64,000 nt of DNA, from the NCBI GenBank assembly GCA_007258455.2, contig VDFB02344360.1, forward strand, positions 50,168 to 114,167, in the 5' to 3' direction. Below the pieces are notes generated by a model. The model did not search any database. It was not told the DNA's origin and saw only the letters and a list, made by a program, of their open reading frames with translations. Below, piece after piece: positions 1 to 11,780 of this stretch. The DNA is from Sequoia sempervirens (lineage: Eukaryota > Streptophyta > Pinopsida > Cupressales > Cupressaceae). The translations under genes and the position numbers were made by a program. Within the stretch, counting starts at the first letter, position 1, and each line of letters opens with the position of its first letter.

Positions 1-978
1 CCTTAAACCCTTAAACCCTTTACCCTTTACCCTCTACCCTTTATCTCTCTCCCACTCACTCCTATCTCTTTCCCCTCTACCCTTAACCCTCTACCCTTAA
101 CCCTTAAACCCTTAAACCCTTAAACTATATACCATCTACCCTCTATCTATCTCCCACTCCCTCCCTCTCTCTCTCTCTCAAGTCTCTCTCTCCTACCCCC
201 TCTCCCTCTCTCAATTCTATCTCTCTCATTCACTAATTCCTATCTCTCTCCCCATTACCCTTAACCCTTAAAACCTTAAACCCTCTACCCTTTATCTATC
301 TTCCACTCACTCCCTATCTCTCTCTCAAGACTCTCCTTCTCTTGTCTCCCTCCTTCACTCACTCGCTCCTTCAATCCTTCTACCTCTCTCCCCTCTACTC
401 TTAACCCTTTACCCTTAACCCTTAAACTATTAAACCCTTAACCCTCTACCCTTTACCCTCTATCTCTCTCCTACCACTCTCTCTCTCTCTTAATTCTCTC
501 CCTCATACCCCCTCTCCCTCTCTCAAGTCTATCTTCCTCACTCACATAATCCTTCTATCTCTCTCCCCTCTCCCCTTAACCCTCTAACCTCTACCTTTAA
601 ACCCTTAAACCCTCTACCCTCTATCTCTCTCCCACTCCCTCCCTCTCTCTCTCTCAAGACTCTCCCTTCTACCCCCTCTCCCTCTCTCAAGTCTCTCTCT
701 CTCTCACTCACTCCTCCTATTTATTTTCCATCCACCCTTAACCCTTAAACCCTCCCTACCCTTAACCCTTAAACCCTCTACCCTCTATTTCTCTCCCATT
801 CCCTCCCCCTCTCTCTCTTTCTAAATTCTCTCCCTCCTACCCCCTCTCCCTCTCTCAAGTATATCTCTCTCACTAACTCACTCCTATCTCTCTCCCCTCT
901 ACCCTTTACCCTATACCCTTAACACTTTACCCTCTACCCTCTATCTCTCTACCACTACCTCCCCCCCTCTCTCTCTCT
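1..978. repeat. degenerate telomere-like repeat with CT microsatellite
   Basis: The stretch is built from variants of the plant telomere unit CCCTAAA, mainly CCCTTAAA, CCCTTAACCC, CCCTCTACCC and CCCTTTACCC. These alternate with CT-rich runs (CTCTCTCTC, CTCCCACTCC) in a loose higher-order repeat of roughly 200 bp. No ORF or gene is visible. The C-rich strand is on plus. Because the units are imperfect, this looks like interstitial or subtelomeric telomere-related satellite and not an active telomere. It continues briefly after element E5 at 4442-4470, so E5 was inserted into it. Confidence 0.8.
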
Positions 979-1260
979 TGTTAGAAACCAAGATCAAACA
1001 TGCAAACCAAAAAACCTTCCATAGAAAAGAAAAGAAAAGAAAATTAGAGCTTTGCATGAAGATGTGCAAATAATATTATTCAAGAAATTATAATTACATG
1101 AGATGATTTTCTTTATAAAAGTAATGTATGCATAACCCTAATATTATCTTGAGAAATAAGATAGCTCAATAAGATAATTATGACAATAATAAGCCTAGGA
1201 AATAAAATATTACCTAAGTAAATTTATGCAAGTGTAATTAAATAATTAATTACACCAACA
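979..1260 (-). repeat. E5 3' LTR
   Basis: Copy of the repeat at 4173-4441 with scattered substitutions and small indels. It starts TGTTAG, ends CCAACA, and is followed by the polypurine-tract complement. Confidence 0.88.
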
Positions 1261-2202
1261 CCCCCCCATAAGTGCAACTTAGGGAGACTAACAAAGAATG
1301 CACCTAAAGCTAAGATGAATGCAAGAAAGCATGAATGTGTCCTAACAATAAGGCCTGATTAGGTACCCATGTACAAATGCAATAATGAGGTAGAAAAGGA
1401 AAACCCAGTGGGACAAAACCCCCTATAATGAGATGACCTACTACAAAGAAGCACTAGAAGAACACTATGGAGTAACTCTAGAACCGAAATCCAAAAAGTA
1501 AGGATAGATACTTCTATCTACAAGAAACCAAAGTGGAATCATAATAATGCAACAACAAACCCAATGCCATGGAACACTAGAAAACTCAAAAAATAGAACA
1601 ACCTTGGATTCTATGAAGCAAAAGTAGATAAAATGATGAAAAAATTTGGAAGTTGTGTATCTTGATGCTGATGCCAAACTAAAACTAAAACTCTTCCATG
1701 GGAACAAGTACTGTAAAGACTCTGGAACATTAACCATAAGAACATGGCCCTCAAATTGAGATGGATCTAAACCAATACAGATCAAGAACCATGAGCTCCC
1801 AATCTGAAGTGTGAATTGATGTGAATCCAATATGTGTCAAGCTATAGCAAGATGTGGCCAAAAGAAACTAAGAAACCAAATACAACCCATGCGAATTTTC
1901 ATCAAAATCAAGATGGAGATCAAAGTTCATGCACACTCTAATTAGATTATTATGCAAGAAACCCCCTGATGGAACTTTATATCGATTCATTTATTACAAT
2001 AATGGATGATTGTAAAAGGAGAGAATGATAAACATGCATAAATTAAAGATTAAAGAGAAAATGCAAACCTAGTGCATGAAAACAAAATAGAGTGTATGCA
2101 GAAAAAAATGTTCACATCTGCCTCCATGATTAAAAATGACCTCAAATTAGTGTAGAGGACTAAACCAACTTTCCAACGCCTATTCATTTTTGAAAAACAA
2201 AG

Positions 2203-3430
2203 TGTAGACATCCAAATTTGGACACTTAATTTATCCAAATTTATCACTTTTCATCTAAACATCCTCTTATCTGAGTTAATTAAGTAATATTACTATTATT
2301 TAATTAATATCCTTAATTCTGCCAAATCCCTAAGGTATTTATTAATTAAATACCTTACCATCTTTAATCCCCTTTTCATCAAATAAATTAAATAAATATT
2401 ACATTTATTTAATTCCTCACATGTCATTTTCATCTAATCCTAATCCATCTCCTAATCTCTTCATTAAGGATGTGCACATGCCTAATCCTTGATTAGGATG
2501 TGTCACATCCTCCAACTTTTGCAAGTTGGCTTCTAATCCTCATTTATCTTCTAATTACTTATTAATTAATCTTAATCAGTACCTTGGTCAACTCTGTTTT
2601 TATATGTGAATTTTTAATTCACATTCTATCCTTCCAAGGCTTCTAGAACCTTGGACTTGTCACCATCTCCACATGTGACCAAGTCCCACCTTTTTGGAGC
2701 CCACCTTTTATCCTCTAGATCCTCCTAGGAATGTGAATTTTTAATTCACACTTATTTCCCCAACCACCTTTCCTTTTCCCATGTAGATTTTTGAGGAATT
2801 CCAAAATTCCTCAAATGTCCCTTTCACTCCCACTTGGGGACAAGAAATCCCCTTTTGAGGGAATCTTCTCACTCCCCAAGGTGCTTGTCCTTCCTCCACC
2901 TCATGTACCTTTTGACACCTCACTTACACCTCATATCCCCTTGTCCACTTCACCCTCCACATGTAAAGATGTGAGGGCTTGTGGGTTCTCAACCCACCAT
3001 ATCCCTTCATCTTGGCCTTGTTGGATGCATCTTGACCGTTGAATTCTCTAGAGAATTCAAATTCTCCTATAAATACCCCCCCCTCAAGGGCATTTTCAAA
3101 ACACTTTGAATTTTCATAACTACATGCTGCTAATTTACATCCTCAATCCTTTGCCATCATTTTAGCCATCTCTCTTGATCATATTGCACATCTAATCTTG
3201 CATTTAGTCACTCAATCCATCATCTAAGGAGCACACAAATCATTCCAAGCAAGGGCCAATCAAAGAGATTTCAACAGCAAGGAAGGTGAAATTGTTTGTG
3301 TTTCATTTTATTCATTTTCCTTTTCGTTATATCACTCTTTTGGCTAATCTTGAGGTGTCCTTGGTATTTTGTCAATTACATTTCTTAGTTATTTTGCACA
3401 TTTAGAGAAGGATAGATACCAAGGTATACA
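2203..3430 (+). mobile_element. solo LTR of a Ty3/gypsy-like element inside E5
   Basis: The sequence begins TGTAGACATC and ends GGTATACA. It is flanked by the perfect 5-bp duplication CAAAG (2198-2202, 3431-3435). Its start resembles the LTRs of E2 (TGTAGACACT), its length (1228 bp) is similar, and it has a TATA box near 3068. No internal domain or second LTR is present, so it is best read as a solo LTR left by recombination between two LTRs. The short ORFs in it are not coding. Confidence 0.8.
3068..3075 (+). promoter_or_regulatory. TATA box of the solo LTR
   Basis: TATAAATA preceded by CTCC, in the last third of the LTR where the U3/R promoter is expected. It gives the LTR's plus orientation. 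Confidence 0.6.
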
Positions 3431-4160
3431 CAAAGACCGTATGCAAAAGATATACCCCTAGAAGCATGAAAATGATGATTTGAATATGACTGGGAAAAAA
3501 TGAAATATAATAGAAAAACTAGAAAATAAAATCTAAACTAATGGATTGGGCTTGAAACCGACTTTCTGCTGATATTTCATTTTCGAAAATCCAAGTTCGG
3601 ACGCAAAAGTTATGGCCAAAATACCAAAACTCCTCCAAAAGGGTTTGGGGTTAAGCCTAGCGGTTAGGCTAACTACTAGCATTAACTGCTAGTGGCTGCT
3701 AGTGGTTTACTGATGGCGGCACCCATAAAACTGTGTTTCTTTAAAAAAAAATTCTCAGATTGCTTGCCATACTAGGTCGTATGACCTAGAAATGGAAAAA
3801 AATTGCCTCGTGGAATCACTATCTCCAATTTCAATGATTTGACAGTTAATTTTGGGGTTTTTGGGCACTCTAAATGTGATAGTGAGGTCCCTGTGGGCTC
3901 AAAATGATCCAAAATTGTATGTACACTCTGGATCTAGAAACCCTCAAAAACTTCAAATCCTTGCAAATCTAACAAATGATGATGAAAATCAATGAAACAA
4001 AAGCCAATCTCAACTTTTTCTAGTGCTTTGAATCCAATGGAGAGGCTTGATCTGATCCAAAACACTGCATGGTTGAACTCAAGGCATGAAACAATTAAAG
4101 AATCTTGAACGACTTTGCAATGATTTTCTCCAAAAATCTAAGAAGGGGCTGCAAATCAAG

Positions 4161-4172
4161 GCTCTGATACCA
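4161..4172 (-). other. E5 primer-binding site (iMet tRNA type)
   Basis: On minus this reads TGGTATCAGAGC directly after the LTR end CA. It is the common plant primer site complementary to the initiator methionine tRNA 3' end. Confidence 0.88.
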
Positions 4173-4441
4173 TGTTAGAAACCAAGATCATACATGCAAA
4201 CCAAAAAACATTCCACAATAGAGAAAAGCAAATAAAAGTAGAGCTTTGCATGAAGATGTGCAAATAATATTATTTAGGAAATCATAATTACATGAGATGA
4301 TTTTCTTTATAAAAGCAATGTATGCATAACCCTGATCTTATCTTGAGCAACAAGATAAGGATGACAATAATAAACCTAGGAATTAAAATATTACCTAAGT
4401 AAACTTATGCGAGTGTAATTAAATAATTAATTGCACCAACA
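4173..4441 (-). repeat. E5 5' LTR
   Basis: Matches 979-1260. Adjacent to the primer-binding site on its inner side and to duplication TCTCT on its outer side. Confidence 0.88.
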
Positions 4442-4473
4442 TCTCTCTCCCACTCACTTCCTCCCTATTCATT
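4442..4473. repeat. remaining CT-rich satellite
   Basis: TCTCTCTCCCACTCACTTCC continues the satellite of 1-978 on the far side of E5, then passes into the palindrome array. Confidence 0.6.
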
Positions 4474-5080
4474 GGACCCATTTTTACAAACAGGCCACTA
4501 CATTACCAATTTCACCAAATTGGCAAGCTAGTGGGCCGACTAGCTTGCCAATTTGACAAAATTGGTAATCTAGTGGCCTGTTTGAAAAAATGGGTCTGAG
4601 AAATGGGGTCTTTAGGAGACCATATTTCTTGGACTCATTTTTTCAAACAGGCCAAGTTAGGTTTCCAATTTGGTGAAATTGGAAATGTAGTGGCATGTTT
4701 GAAAAAATGGGTCCAAAAAATGGGGTCTCTTGATGAATTATGTCACCGAGAGACCCAATTTTTTAGACCCATTTTTTCAAACAGGCCAAATTAGGTTGCC
4801 AATTTCACCAAATTGGTAAGCTAGTGGGCCCACTAGCTTGCCAATTGGTGAAATTGGCAATCTAGTGGCCTATTTGAAAAAATGGGTCCAAGAAATGGGG
4901 TCTCTTGATGATTTACATCATTGGAAGACCCTATTTCCTGGACCCATTTTTTCAAACAAAACAATTTCACCTAACTTGGCCTGTTTGAAAAAATGGGTCC
5001 AAGAAATGTGGTCTTCCAGTGATGTAAATCACCAAGAGACCCCATTTCTTGGACCCATTTTTTTACACAGGCCACTACAT
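4474..5080. repeat. array of about seven imperfect palindromes
   Basis: Successive inverted repeats share two building blocks. One is TTTGAAAAAATGGGTCCAAG followed by AAATGGGGTCTC; the other is GCCAATTTCACCAAATTGG with GCAAGCTAGTGGGCC. The first palindrome (4475-4596, centre about 4535) has arms near 58 bp with few mismatches. Others centre near 4613, 4737, 4830, 4915 and 5025. The centres of the last two are reverse complements of each other, so 4860-5080 is also a larger palindrome about 4970. No coding. This may be a foldback or MITE-type array. The ORFs across it are products of the repeat. Confidence 0.85.
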
Positions 5081-5083
5081 TGC

Positions 5084-6241
5084 TAAAAAATCTATATGTG
5101 ATCCAATTTTGAGTCTCTAAAAATTATGTCTAGGAGGACTAAGATGCCCAAGTTGGCACATTAGTCTTGTTCTAAATTTCTAAAAATTTTGAATGTATCC
5201 TAAGTTCTAAGATTTGGACTTGCTTCTCCTTTGATCTCAGGTTTTGAAACTTCCAGATTCAAAATGTAGGTAAGTTTTTGTGAAGATGACAACTTTGTAA
5301 TGCAACTTTGCAACTTTTAAAAAATTTCACTCCAAATGATCTTCAAGTCTTCAACTTAAATCTACAATCACAAATATAGAAGAGGGAAAAAACTTGTTGA
5401 TTATTATTGAATGGGGATTTTCCTTGGTCAAACCCCTTGCTGGTAATTAAACATTGAAATGAAATAGAAATAATGAAGGAAATGGTGAATGAACAACATG
5501 CAATGCTACAACTCACCAAACCCTTATAAAGTCTACAAACTTATGCATAATGGCTACAATGGATATGGATTTTGAACCAAAGTAATGATCTTGAATTGCT
5601 CACTTGAATCAAAACCATACATCGCAAATGTTAGCACAACAACACACATGATGCAAGAAGCTCTTTGATATGATGCTTAAATCTTGATAATGGCTCCAAA
5701 GGCTTGATAGAATGCTATTGAATGCTTGGATTGCTTGAATGATTGTTTGGAGAAAATGAGAGAAGGAACCTTTTATTTATACTTATGCTTAGTATCCTGA
5801 AATTACATCATACCAAGTCGGCATATGAATTCATTAAATAAAGGAGACTAAATCTAGCTAGAATTTGAAATTAAATCTTGAAAATGAATCAAGGAGGACT
5901 AAGATGCCCTAGGTGGCATCTTAGTCCCAAGTCATAAAACTTGGGGCATAGACACCAAAAAGGGGCCCAATTAGGATGCCTCAAAATCAGGGTCCTGAGA
6001 CCTTTGAGGGAAAAAGAAACCCTAGGTGGTGTTTTAGTCCCAATCCAAAAATCAGTGACATATGAAAATATTAAGCTATCATTTATGCATTAGAGAATTT
6101 TGGGATTAGCCAAATAAATACATAATTCATAGGGCATATAAATGAAAAATAGGACCAATTAAGCCATAAAGAAGCATAAATAAAGCAATGCGGGCCAAAA
6201 AAAATGTGAAAATGCAAGGGTATACATTTTAATACACTACA
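5084..6241 (-). repeat. E4 3' LTR, truncated
   Basis: Aligns with about 12228-13379 of the right LTR. It lacks the outer 430 bp or so. Includes the perfect hairpin at 5896-5927. Confidence 0.8.
5896..5927. repeat. LTR hairpin, perfect 13-bp arms (E4 type)
   Basis: GGACTAAGATGCC, loop CTAGGT, GGCATCTTAGTCC. Related imperfect copies in E4 lie at 5136-5166, 12147-12178, 12261-12292 and 13032-13063. Confidence 0.85.
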
Positions 6242-6261
6242 TTTAGCCCCACTTTAGTGAG
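6242..6261 (-). other. E4 polypurine tract
   Basis: On minus it reads CTCACTAAAGTGGGGCTAAA immediately before the LTR start TGTAGT. The same tract precedes the 3' LTRs of E1 (55797-55817) and E3. Confidence 0.75.
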
Positions 6262-8312
6262 AGGATGAACTTGCTTCAAACTCACACTAAAGTATCCAAC
6301 CACGCAATCAAGAGGGGTTCAAATGAACAAATGTTAGTAAGATAGGATGACAATAATCAAGATGGTGGCCAAGCCATGAGGATCAAGGTCCTACGAAAAA
6401 CTAACATAGGTAGAAAGGAACATGCTTGCAAATGATATATGAAGCCATAACTAGATCATAAACATACACCATCAGAGATATGAAAAAGGAAAAAGAAAAG
6501 GAAAGAGGTAAAACTAAAATGGTTCAAGCTTCGACTGGCCATCCAATGTGGTGGACCAGGCCTAGTATGATGGTTTACAAGTGGAATGTGTTGTCCACTA
6601 TGTAAACGAAAAGCATGCTCACAAGGGATAGTGAAATTAGGTGTTCACTAGGTGAGCCCCAAGGGACCATATTAAAGCCATACCTCCATGAATTTAATAA
6701 GGTACAAAAATGCATGCTCACAAGGGCTAGTTGAGCTAATTTTTCACTAGGTGAGCCCTAGGAAGTCCATATCAAAGCCATACCTCCATGACTTTAATAA
6801 GGACAAAAGGAAAATGCATGCTCACAAGGGCTAGTGCAGCTAGGTGTTGACTAGGTGAGCACTAGGAAGTCCATATCAAAGCCATAGCTCCATGAATTTA
6901 ATAAGGACAAAAGGAAAATGCACACTCACATAGGCTAGTGAAGCTAGATGTTCACTAGGTGAGCCCCAGGAAGTCCATATCAAAGCCATACCTCCATGAC
7001 TTTAATAAGGACAAAAGGAAAATGCAACAAGAAAGAGGGATGTTCAAAGGGATTTTTCTTAACTCATGTGAGGTCTTACTCTTAGGGGACATCATTCCTA
7101 ATGTCTCTAGGAGAGGACCAATCAAAGGATAAAAGATTCACAACTTAGGGGATGCAATGTGTTAGATCACCACTAAGGGGAATATAATATGTTGAGATAC
7201 ATCACAATCTTGAAGGAAATTACTCCCAATGTCACCACAAAGAGGAAAACACGTCGCATGAAATAAGAAAATCACATAGAGGAATATGAAAAGGAAAAAC
7301 ACAAATGAAATAATGACAATGTATGCTCCCACTTTAAAGAAATTTCTAACACCATGTTGTGAGAAATTACTTTAAAGTAGTCAAAAGATGAAAAAGGAAA
7401 AGAGAGTTTCCCCACAGAAATACGTAAGGGATCTATGGATTTGGTGTCAGTATCTATCTTTGCTACAATGATATTAGAAAGCTTAGAACTATCATGATTC
7501 CACATATACACATAGAACTAGAAAAATGACAGAAGGGGAGAGAAAGAAAAGAAAAATCCTTTTGAGTCAACATGGAAGAGACATAGGGTGTCTCGACGGC
7601 TTGTGTCTTCCTCAAAAGGAAAACATGACAAAAAGGAAAATGAAAAGCAAAGATAAAAGATAAATGAAAAGGAAAAAGTATACGACATATAGAAGAATGA
7701 AGGTACAAATAGAGGAATACACATAGAGAGAGAAACATCAGACAAAACATCATGGGGGATCATGTTACACAAATGCAAGCATACAAAAAATAAAATGCAA
7801 AAGACTTGTAAGGCATAGGTGAAGTCAACCTAAAGCAAGTCATCCACCTCCCCGTTCTCAATCTATATAAGCAAAAGGTAGATGATAAACCTAAGGGACA
7901 ACAAAAAATGCCTTACTAGGACAAGGCCATCTACTTCTTGCCCCCACTGAGTGTAAGAAAAGAATGGGCTGAGGTAGGTGATGGGAAGGGTCATGTAATA
8001 GTGAGAATAGAGTAGTATACAACTATTAAATGACAAGGATCCCAGTTTAAGGGATTATTTCTATGATGCAATATTTTTAAATTCTTGTTTAAGGTGCAAC
8101 ATGCATCAGTACTGTGACAAAAAATTCTATGATATTTTCAATAATATTTGTTTGTTCTTAGGATTTGGAAATTGGTTTTTAGGCATGGGTGGTAATGTAA
8201 TAAGTCCTTGAATTAAAATTATATGTTAAGTTTGCTCAGTTGAAGATGGTGGACAAGGGTATTGAGGTTTCTTTATTCTATGAGATGTTTTGTGCCAACT
8301 AGATTTACCAAC
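6262..8312 (-). other. E4 3' untranslated region
   Basis: No coding is conserved here. Blocks shared with E1 (40560-40980 and 54683-55796) and E3 (42531-43960) include the segment around 7345-7380 (complement of CTACTTTAAAGTAATTTCTC) and the segment 7500-7780. The ORFs of 80-96 codons in this stretch have homologous nucleotides in the other copies but do not keep a frame, so they are not called. Confidence 0.6.
6616..7026 (-). repeat. four tandem repeats of about 100 bp in E4 3' UTR
   Basis: Units start at about 6616, 6715, 6819 and 6923. Each holds a GCTCACAAGGG...CACTAGGTGAGC half-palindrome, then AAGCCATACCTCCATGA and TTTAATAAGGAC. The GGTGAGC/GCTCAC ends can pair, so each unit could form a hairpin. 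E1 and E3 keep single or paired CTCACCTAGTG motifs at the equivalent place. Confidence 0.85.
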
Positions 8313-8567
8313 TTATTTAGTTGAATAAGGAGGACGATGACCTAAGATGATCCTATCATCTTTATCATTGTTATGAGTTATTGGTTGTTCTTTAGGAAGA
8401 AGAATATTCATATCAGGGGGAGAATCAAATATCACTGTATCATCACTATGAAGTCTTAGGTATTCTTGAGGAAGTTGTGTAATGTGAGTGGGATCTTGAT
8501 ATCCTAACCCTACTGTGTTTTCATTGGTTGATAGTTGTTCTAGGACTTGGTGAATGTTATGTTCATT
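8313..8567 (-). pseudogene. E4 3' coding remnant, unknown
   Basis: On minus an open stretch of about 84 codons (start NEHNIHQVLEQLSTNE, end HRPPYSTK) closes with TAA at 8313-8315. It has plausible protein composition rich in H, D, Q and P and lies where the distal part of the family's polyprotein would be. I do not recognise a domain, and no start codon or intact upstream frame is visible. It is probably the last surviving piece of E4's polyprotein, which in E1 ends similarly a short way before the conserved 3' UTR. Confidence 0.45.
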
Positions 8568-9990
8568 TGTTATATCGCTTCCTTGTTTTCTTAAGATTGT
8601 GAATCCTTTGCTATATATTTCTTATCAATTGATTGGAATGTTTATTACTTCGTTATGTATGAATGTCAAAATTTCTCAAACTCCCTCCGAGTGGTCTTTA
8701 TTTTTTGCTAAGTATCGGCCCATGCTTCAATTGTTTGAACATCATTAGCCCCCTTTTTTTAAGAGATCTATTCATTATTTCCATGTGTCCGCTAGGCACT
8801 CCTCACAACAATTTCTTCCTTAACTCTTCTATCGGCTCCCACCATTCTTCCACATGTCGTAACCACAACCACATAAGGCTACTTCTCTTAAATTTTTTGG
8901 TTAGGCCCTGATCACATGCCACATAGCTTTCATCTACATACATTTTTGCAGACCCCATAGTCAACACTGATAGTAAGGAATTCCTTCATGTGTCTTCACT
9001 ATGCCATCTTTCAATGCAAGGAGAAGGAATCAATGAGCGGGCTCTAAACTACTGCCACATGTCTCTTTTGTGGGGACTACATCAAAGGGGAGGCAAGAGA
9101 AATTTGTGTGCCCCGCCAAGCTGCTGCATGTCTTAACTGCCTTGGTAGGTGAATGACACTTTTCTATACATGGTTTTTCTAGGACCACTACCATCATTCG
9201 CAAGGAATGCATCTAGCTAGGGAGAGACCGTGTTTAATGGCTTGAATCTTTTTATGTTACAACAGCCAAAGGGAATCATTGTTGTAGGCATCATTGCTTG
9301 AGATACAAAATCTTTTCTGTTACTGGTCCACTAGGTAGTGGTATTTTTAGCTTAATATGGTGCTTCTTTCTTCTAAAAATAAGTTTGGAAGATACAAAAA
9401 ATTAGGGAAAGAAACCAAGCCTTTTGTATTTCTTTTAGATTTTTTTATGAGACTCTCAAACTATTCCATTGTTCGGCCTTTCTGTTTTTCTTAAGCTATT
9501 TTATAAAACATTAAACTGTGCCATTATTGTCTTGAATTGGTTATTTGAACTTCTATGATTTTAATACAAGTTTGTCGGTTTAGATCATGTCTTTGACTCC
9601 TCTTTTTAGTAAATGTGTATGAGAGTTATTTTATGTTATTGTATAAAATATTCAGGATTTCATCTTTGATTTTTGTTATTCTAGAACATAGCAGATTGCT
9701 AATCGAGCCCTTAAATCACATCCCAAAAGATATATTTACCATGCCTATATCTATTCCTTGGTGCATCGCCTTAGTTAGAACTTTATTTTTTATATATATG
9801 CTTCTTTTTCCCATTAAAAAACCCCAATTGTAGAAGAAGCCAACTTATTTAAAAACCCAAAGGTCCCTTAGTTTAGCACAATTGGTCCCCCCATTAACTG
9901 AGTTTCCCATAAAGATTGTTACCTTGCCAATTTTTGGCATCAACATTATCACAAAATGGTTGAGTGTTTGCTTGTTTAGAGGAACTAGGT
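8568..9990. other. E4 interior without recognisable coding
   Basis: Both strands are broken by frequent stops. Short open pieces on minus (for example 9030-9212) show no domain I recognise. It may be decayed polyprotein or an unrecognised insertion between the two E4 coding remnants. Confidence 0.4.
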
Positions 9991-10013
9991 TCACCTATTA
10001 TGGGGACCTTATT

Positions 10014-10319
10014 TTAAACTTTTGCTTTGGTTTTAGGATGTAAGTAACCAAACATCTCAAGAGGTGGTATTGTGGGAGGATCTGGTTGTTTCATGGATGG
10101 ATAATAGGATGCATTAGCTTCAAGGTTATCAAGACAATATCTTATGAACTTATTCATGTTGTCATCATCTTCTCCAATGATTTCAACATCATGAGGAGGA
10201 CATGCATTAGGATTTGAGTGAGCATGAGTGAGTTCAATTTCATTAGGGTCATTACCAAAGGCACAATTTGACACATCTACCAAAGATTTCAAGGACATCC
10301 ACAATTTTCCAAAGCACAT
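10014..10319 (-). pseudogene. E4 Gag-region remnant
   Basis: This 101-codon open stretch on minus begins MCFGKLWMSLKS and includes the acidic run EIIGEDDDNMNKF followed by PDPPTIPPLEMFG. It sits between the leader (with M1) and the rest of the element, the expected place for the start of Gag. No nucleocapsid zinc knuckle or other diagnostic motif is present. The reading frame stops soon after 10014. Its assignment to Gag rests on position and on composition, not on a recognised domain. Confidence 0.45.
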
Positions 10320-10835
10320 ATCCCTAATGCAAGATTGAAGAAATGCACTTGAAACGAAAGAAATTGAGATAACAAAAATTATACAAACTAAAATAGAAAA
10401 TTAAAGGCAGCCCATAGAAACATAAAAAAGCAATTTTAGATCCTAAGAACTGGAGAGTCAAAGTCAATAAGTACTAAGATGCGAGGTAGGGAATCTTGGT
10501 CCTTCCATTGAAATTATGGTGCTCTAGGGATTGAAACAAATAGAAAACAACAGAGAGATACTTATGAGGTAAGAATCTTGAGATGGACTAAGACACTAGG
10601 AAGGGAATTTTAGTCCTAGTAGAATTTTTTCTTAGACAAACAACAAGTTTTGGATTTTCTACAGTGTTTGTAGATTTCCTATTCAGGATGCTGATGTTTA
10701 TAAACAAAAAAATGTGCAAATGAGTGCAACAAAAAGTAACTAGGAACAAGTAATTGAATACAATTTTTTTTTCAATTTTGAATGCACTAAGAATGTTTCT
10801 AAATGAAATTAAGATGATGAACAAGGTTATATGCA

Positions 10836-11586
10836 GGATCATTATGGAAAAAATAGGCCCTTAAGTGGCAAAAAATTTGGAAAAATCAGAGTTAGGCAAC
10901 TTGACGTAAAAATTTGAATAAGTTATCTATATTATTTCAAAAATATGTAAGAATAAAATTTGTAGAAAATTGAATGAGGTTTCTATACTACTAGGTTTTT
11001 TTTTTAATGTATTTGGTGAAAATTTGAAATTTCAATGTAGTAGTACTTAAATTTTAGGGAAAAATAAGTAGGTGTCTGTCTGACCATCCTAACCACAATA
11101 AAATGATAATATTTTAGATATAAGTAGAGGACTCATGTCTTGATGTGATGCATATTTTTTGTAATTTTTTTCCAAGTAAATAATTAATTATGAATTTTTT
11201 ATTACAACTTTTAGAAAACATAAAAACTCATATGTCTGACCACCTTAACTTGGTCAAAACTTCATGAATTTTTATTTATTTTTAATCCTATAGTATGTGA
11301 AGCATAGAATGTGATGCATGTTTTGGATTCAAAAAATGTGATACTATTTGAAAGCTATAGATGTTTTTCAATCAGCCTATCAATTAGGACTTTAGTTGTA
11401 ATTCAAATAGAAAATGGATAATAATTATTTATTAAATTCAAAGTAAAGCATAATTTACATTGATGGAAAGTTGAGAATATCATTTATAAACCCTTTTCAT
11501 TTCATCAATTTTGGGTAAAAAAAAGTCGTCAGCCACATACCTTACAAATACCCATCATATCACCACATTTTGGCCCATCATGATCC
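10836..11586. mobile_element. M1: small non-autonomous inverted-repeat element
   Basis: The ends are GGATCATTATGG and, on the other strand, GGATCATGATGG. TGCA lies outside each end and may be a 4-bp target duplication. The 751-bp interior has no ORF of note. A second copy, M2, with the same ends and interior lies at 45164-51800 with a Copia element inside it, which fixes the boundaries. Class is uncertain; a MITE-like DNA transposon is most likely. Confidence 0.65.
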
Positions 11587-11780
11587 TGCACATACCCACA
11601 ATGCACTTTTTAGTTTATGAATGAAATGAAACATGATGCAAGAAAGTAAAAATGCAACCTATATGCACTTTCACTAATGAAAAAGCAAGAAACCCTAGAT
11701 ACATTTTCACTAATGCAAGAAGGAATGAAATCTAGATATGAATTTAATGGACTCCAAAATTATAAATGAATGCTCAATAA

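Larger units (their letters stand above)
979..4441 (-). mobile_element. E5: small-LTR non-coding retrotransposon
   Basis: Two direct repeats of about 275 bp (979-1260 and 4173-4441), each TGTTAG...CCAACA, bound the element and are flanked by the 5-bp duplication TCTCT (974-978, 4442-4446). Just inside the right LTR lies GCTCTGATACCA, the reverse complement of the classic iMet-tRNA primer site. Just inside the left LTR is a C-run whose complement TTATGGGGGGG is a polypurine tract. Both place the 5' end on the right, so the element is on minus. The interior has no gag or pol. Short LTRs with no coding fit a TRIM/SMART-like or other non-autonomous element. It carries a nested solo LTR. Confidence 0.88.

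Noticed and set aside
1465..1830. 121-codon minus ORF in E5
   Set aside because: No domain, and it is inside a non-coding small-LTR element; likely chance.
2741..3042. overlapping ORFs of 60 and 83 codons
   Set aside because: Inside the solo LTR, on opposite strands, with no motif.
4161..4172. tRNA-like sequence near LTRs
   Set aside because: These are primer-binding sites complementary to a tRNA end; no cloverleaf is present.
4474..5080. CRISPR-like appearance of regularly spaced repeats
   Set aside because: Units are inverted palindromes with shared interiors in a plant genome, not direct repeats with unique spacers.
4603..5086. two plus ORFs with repeated KKWVQ motifs
   Set aside because: Peptide repeats come from the palindrome array.
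7272..7778. three overlapping minus ORFs, with a similar ORF at 40644-40874
   Set aside because: Shared nucleotides are the conserved 3' UTR of the E1/E3/E4 family. Frames are not kept and composition is low-complexity F/S/L.
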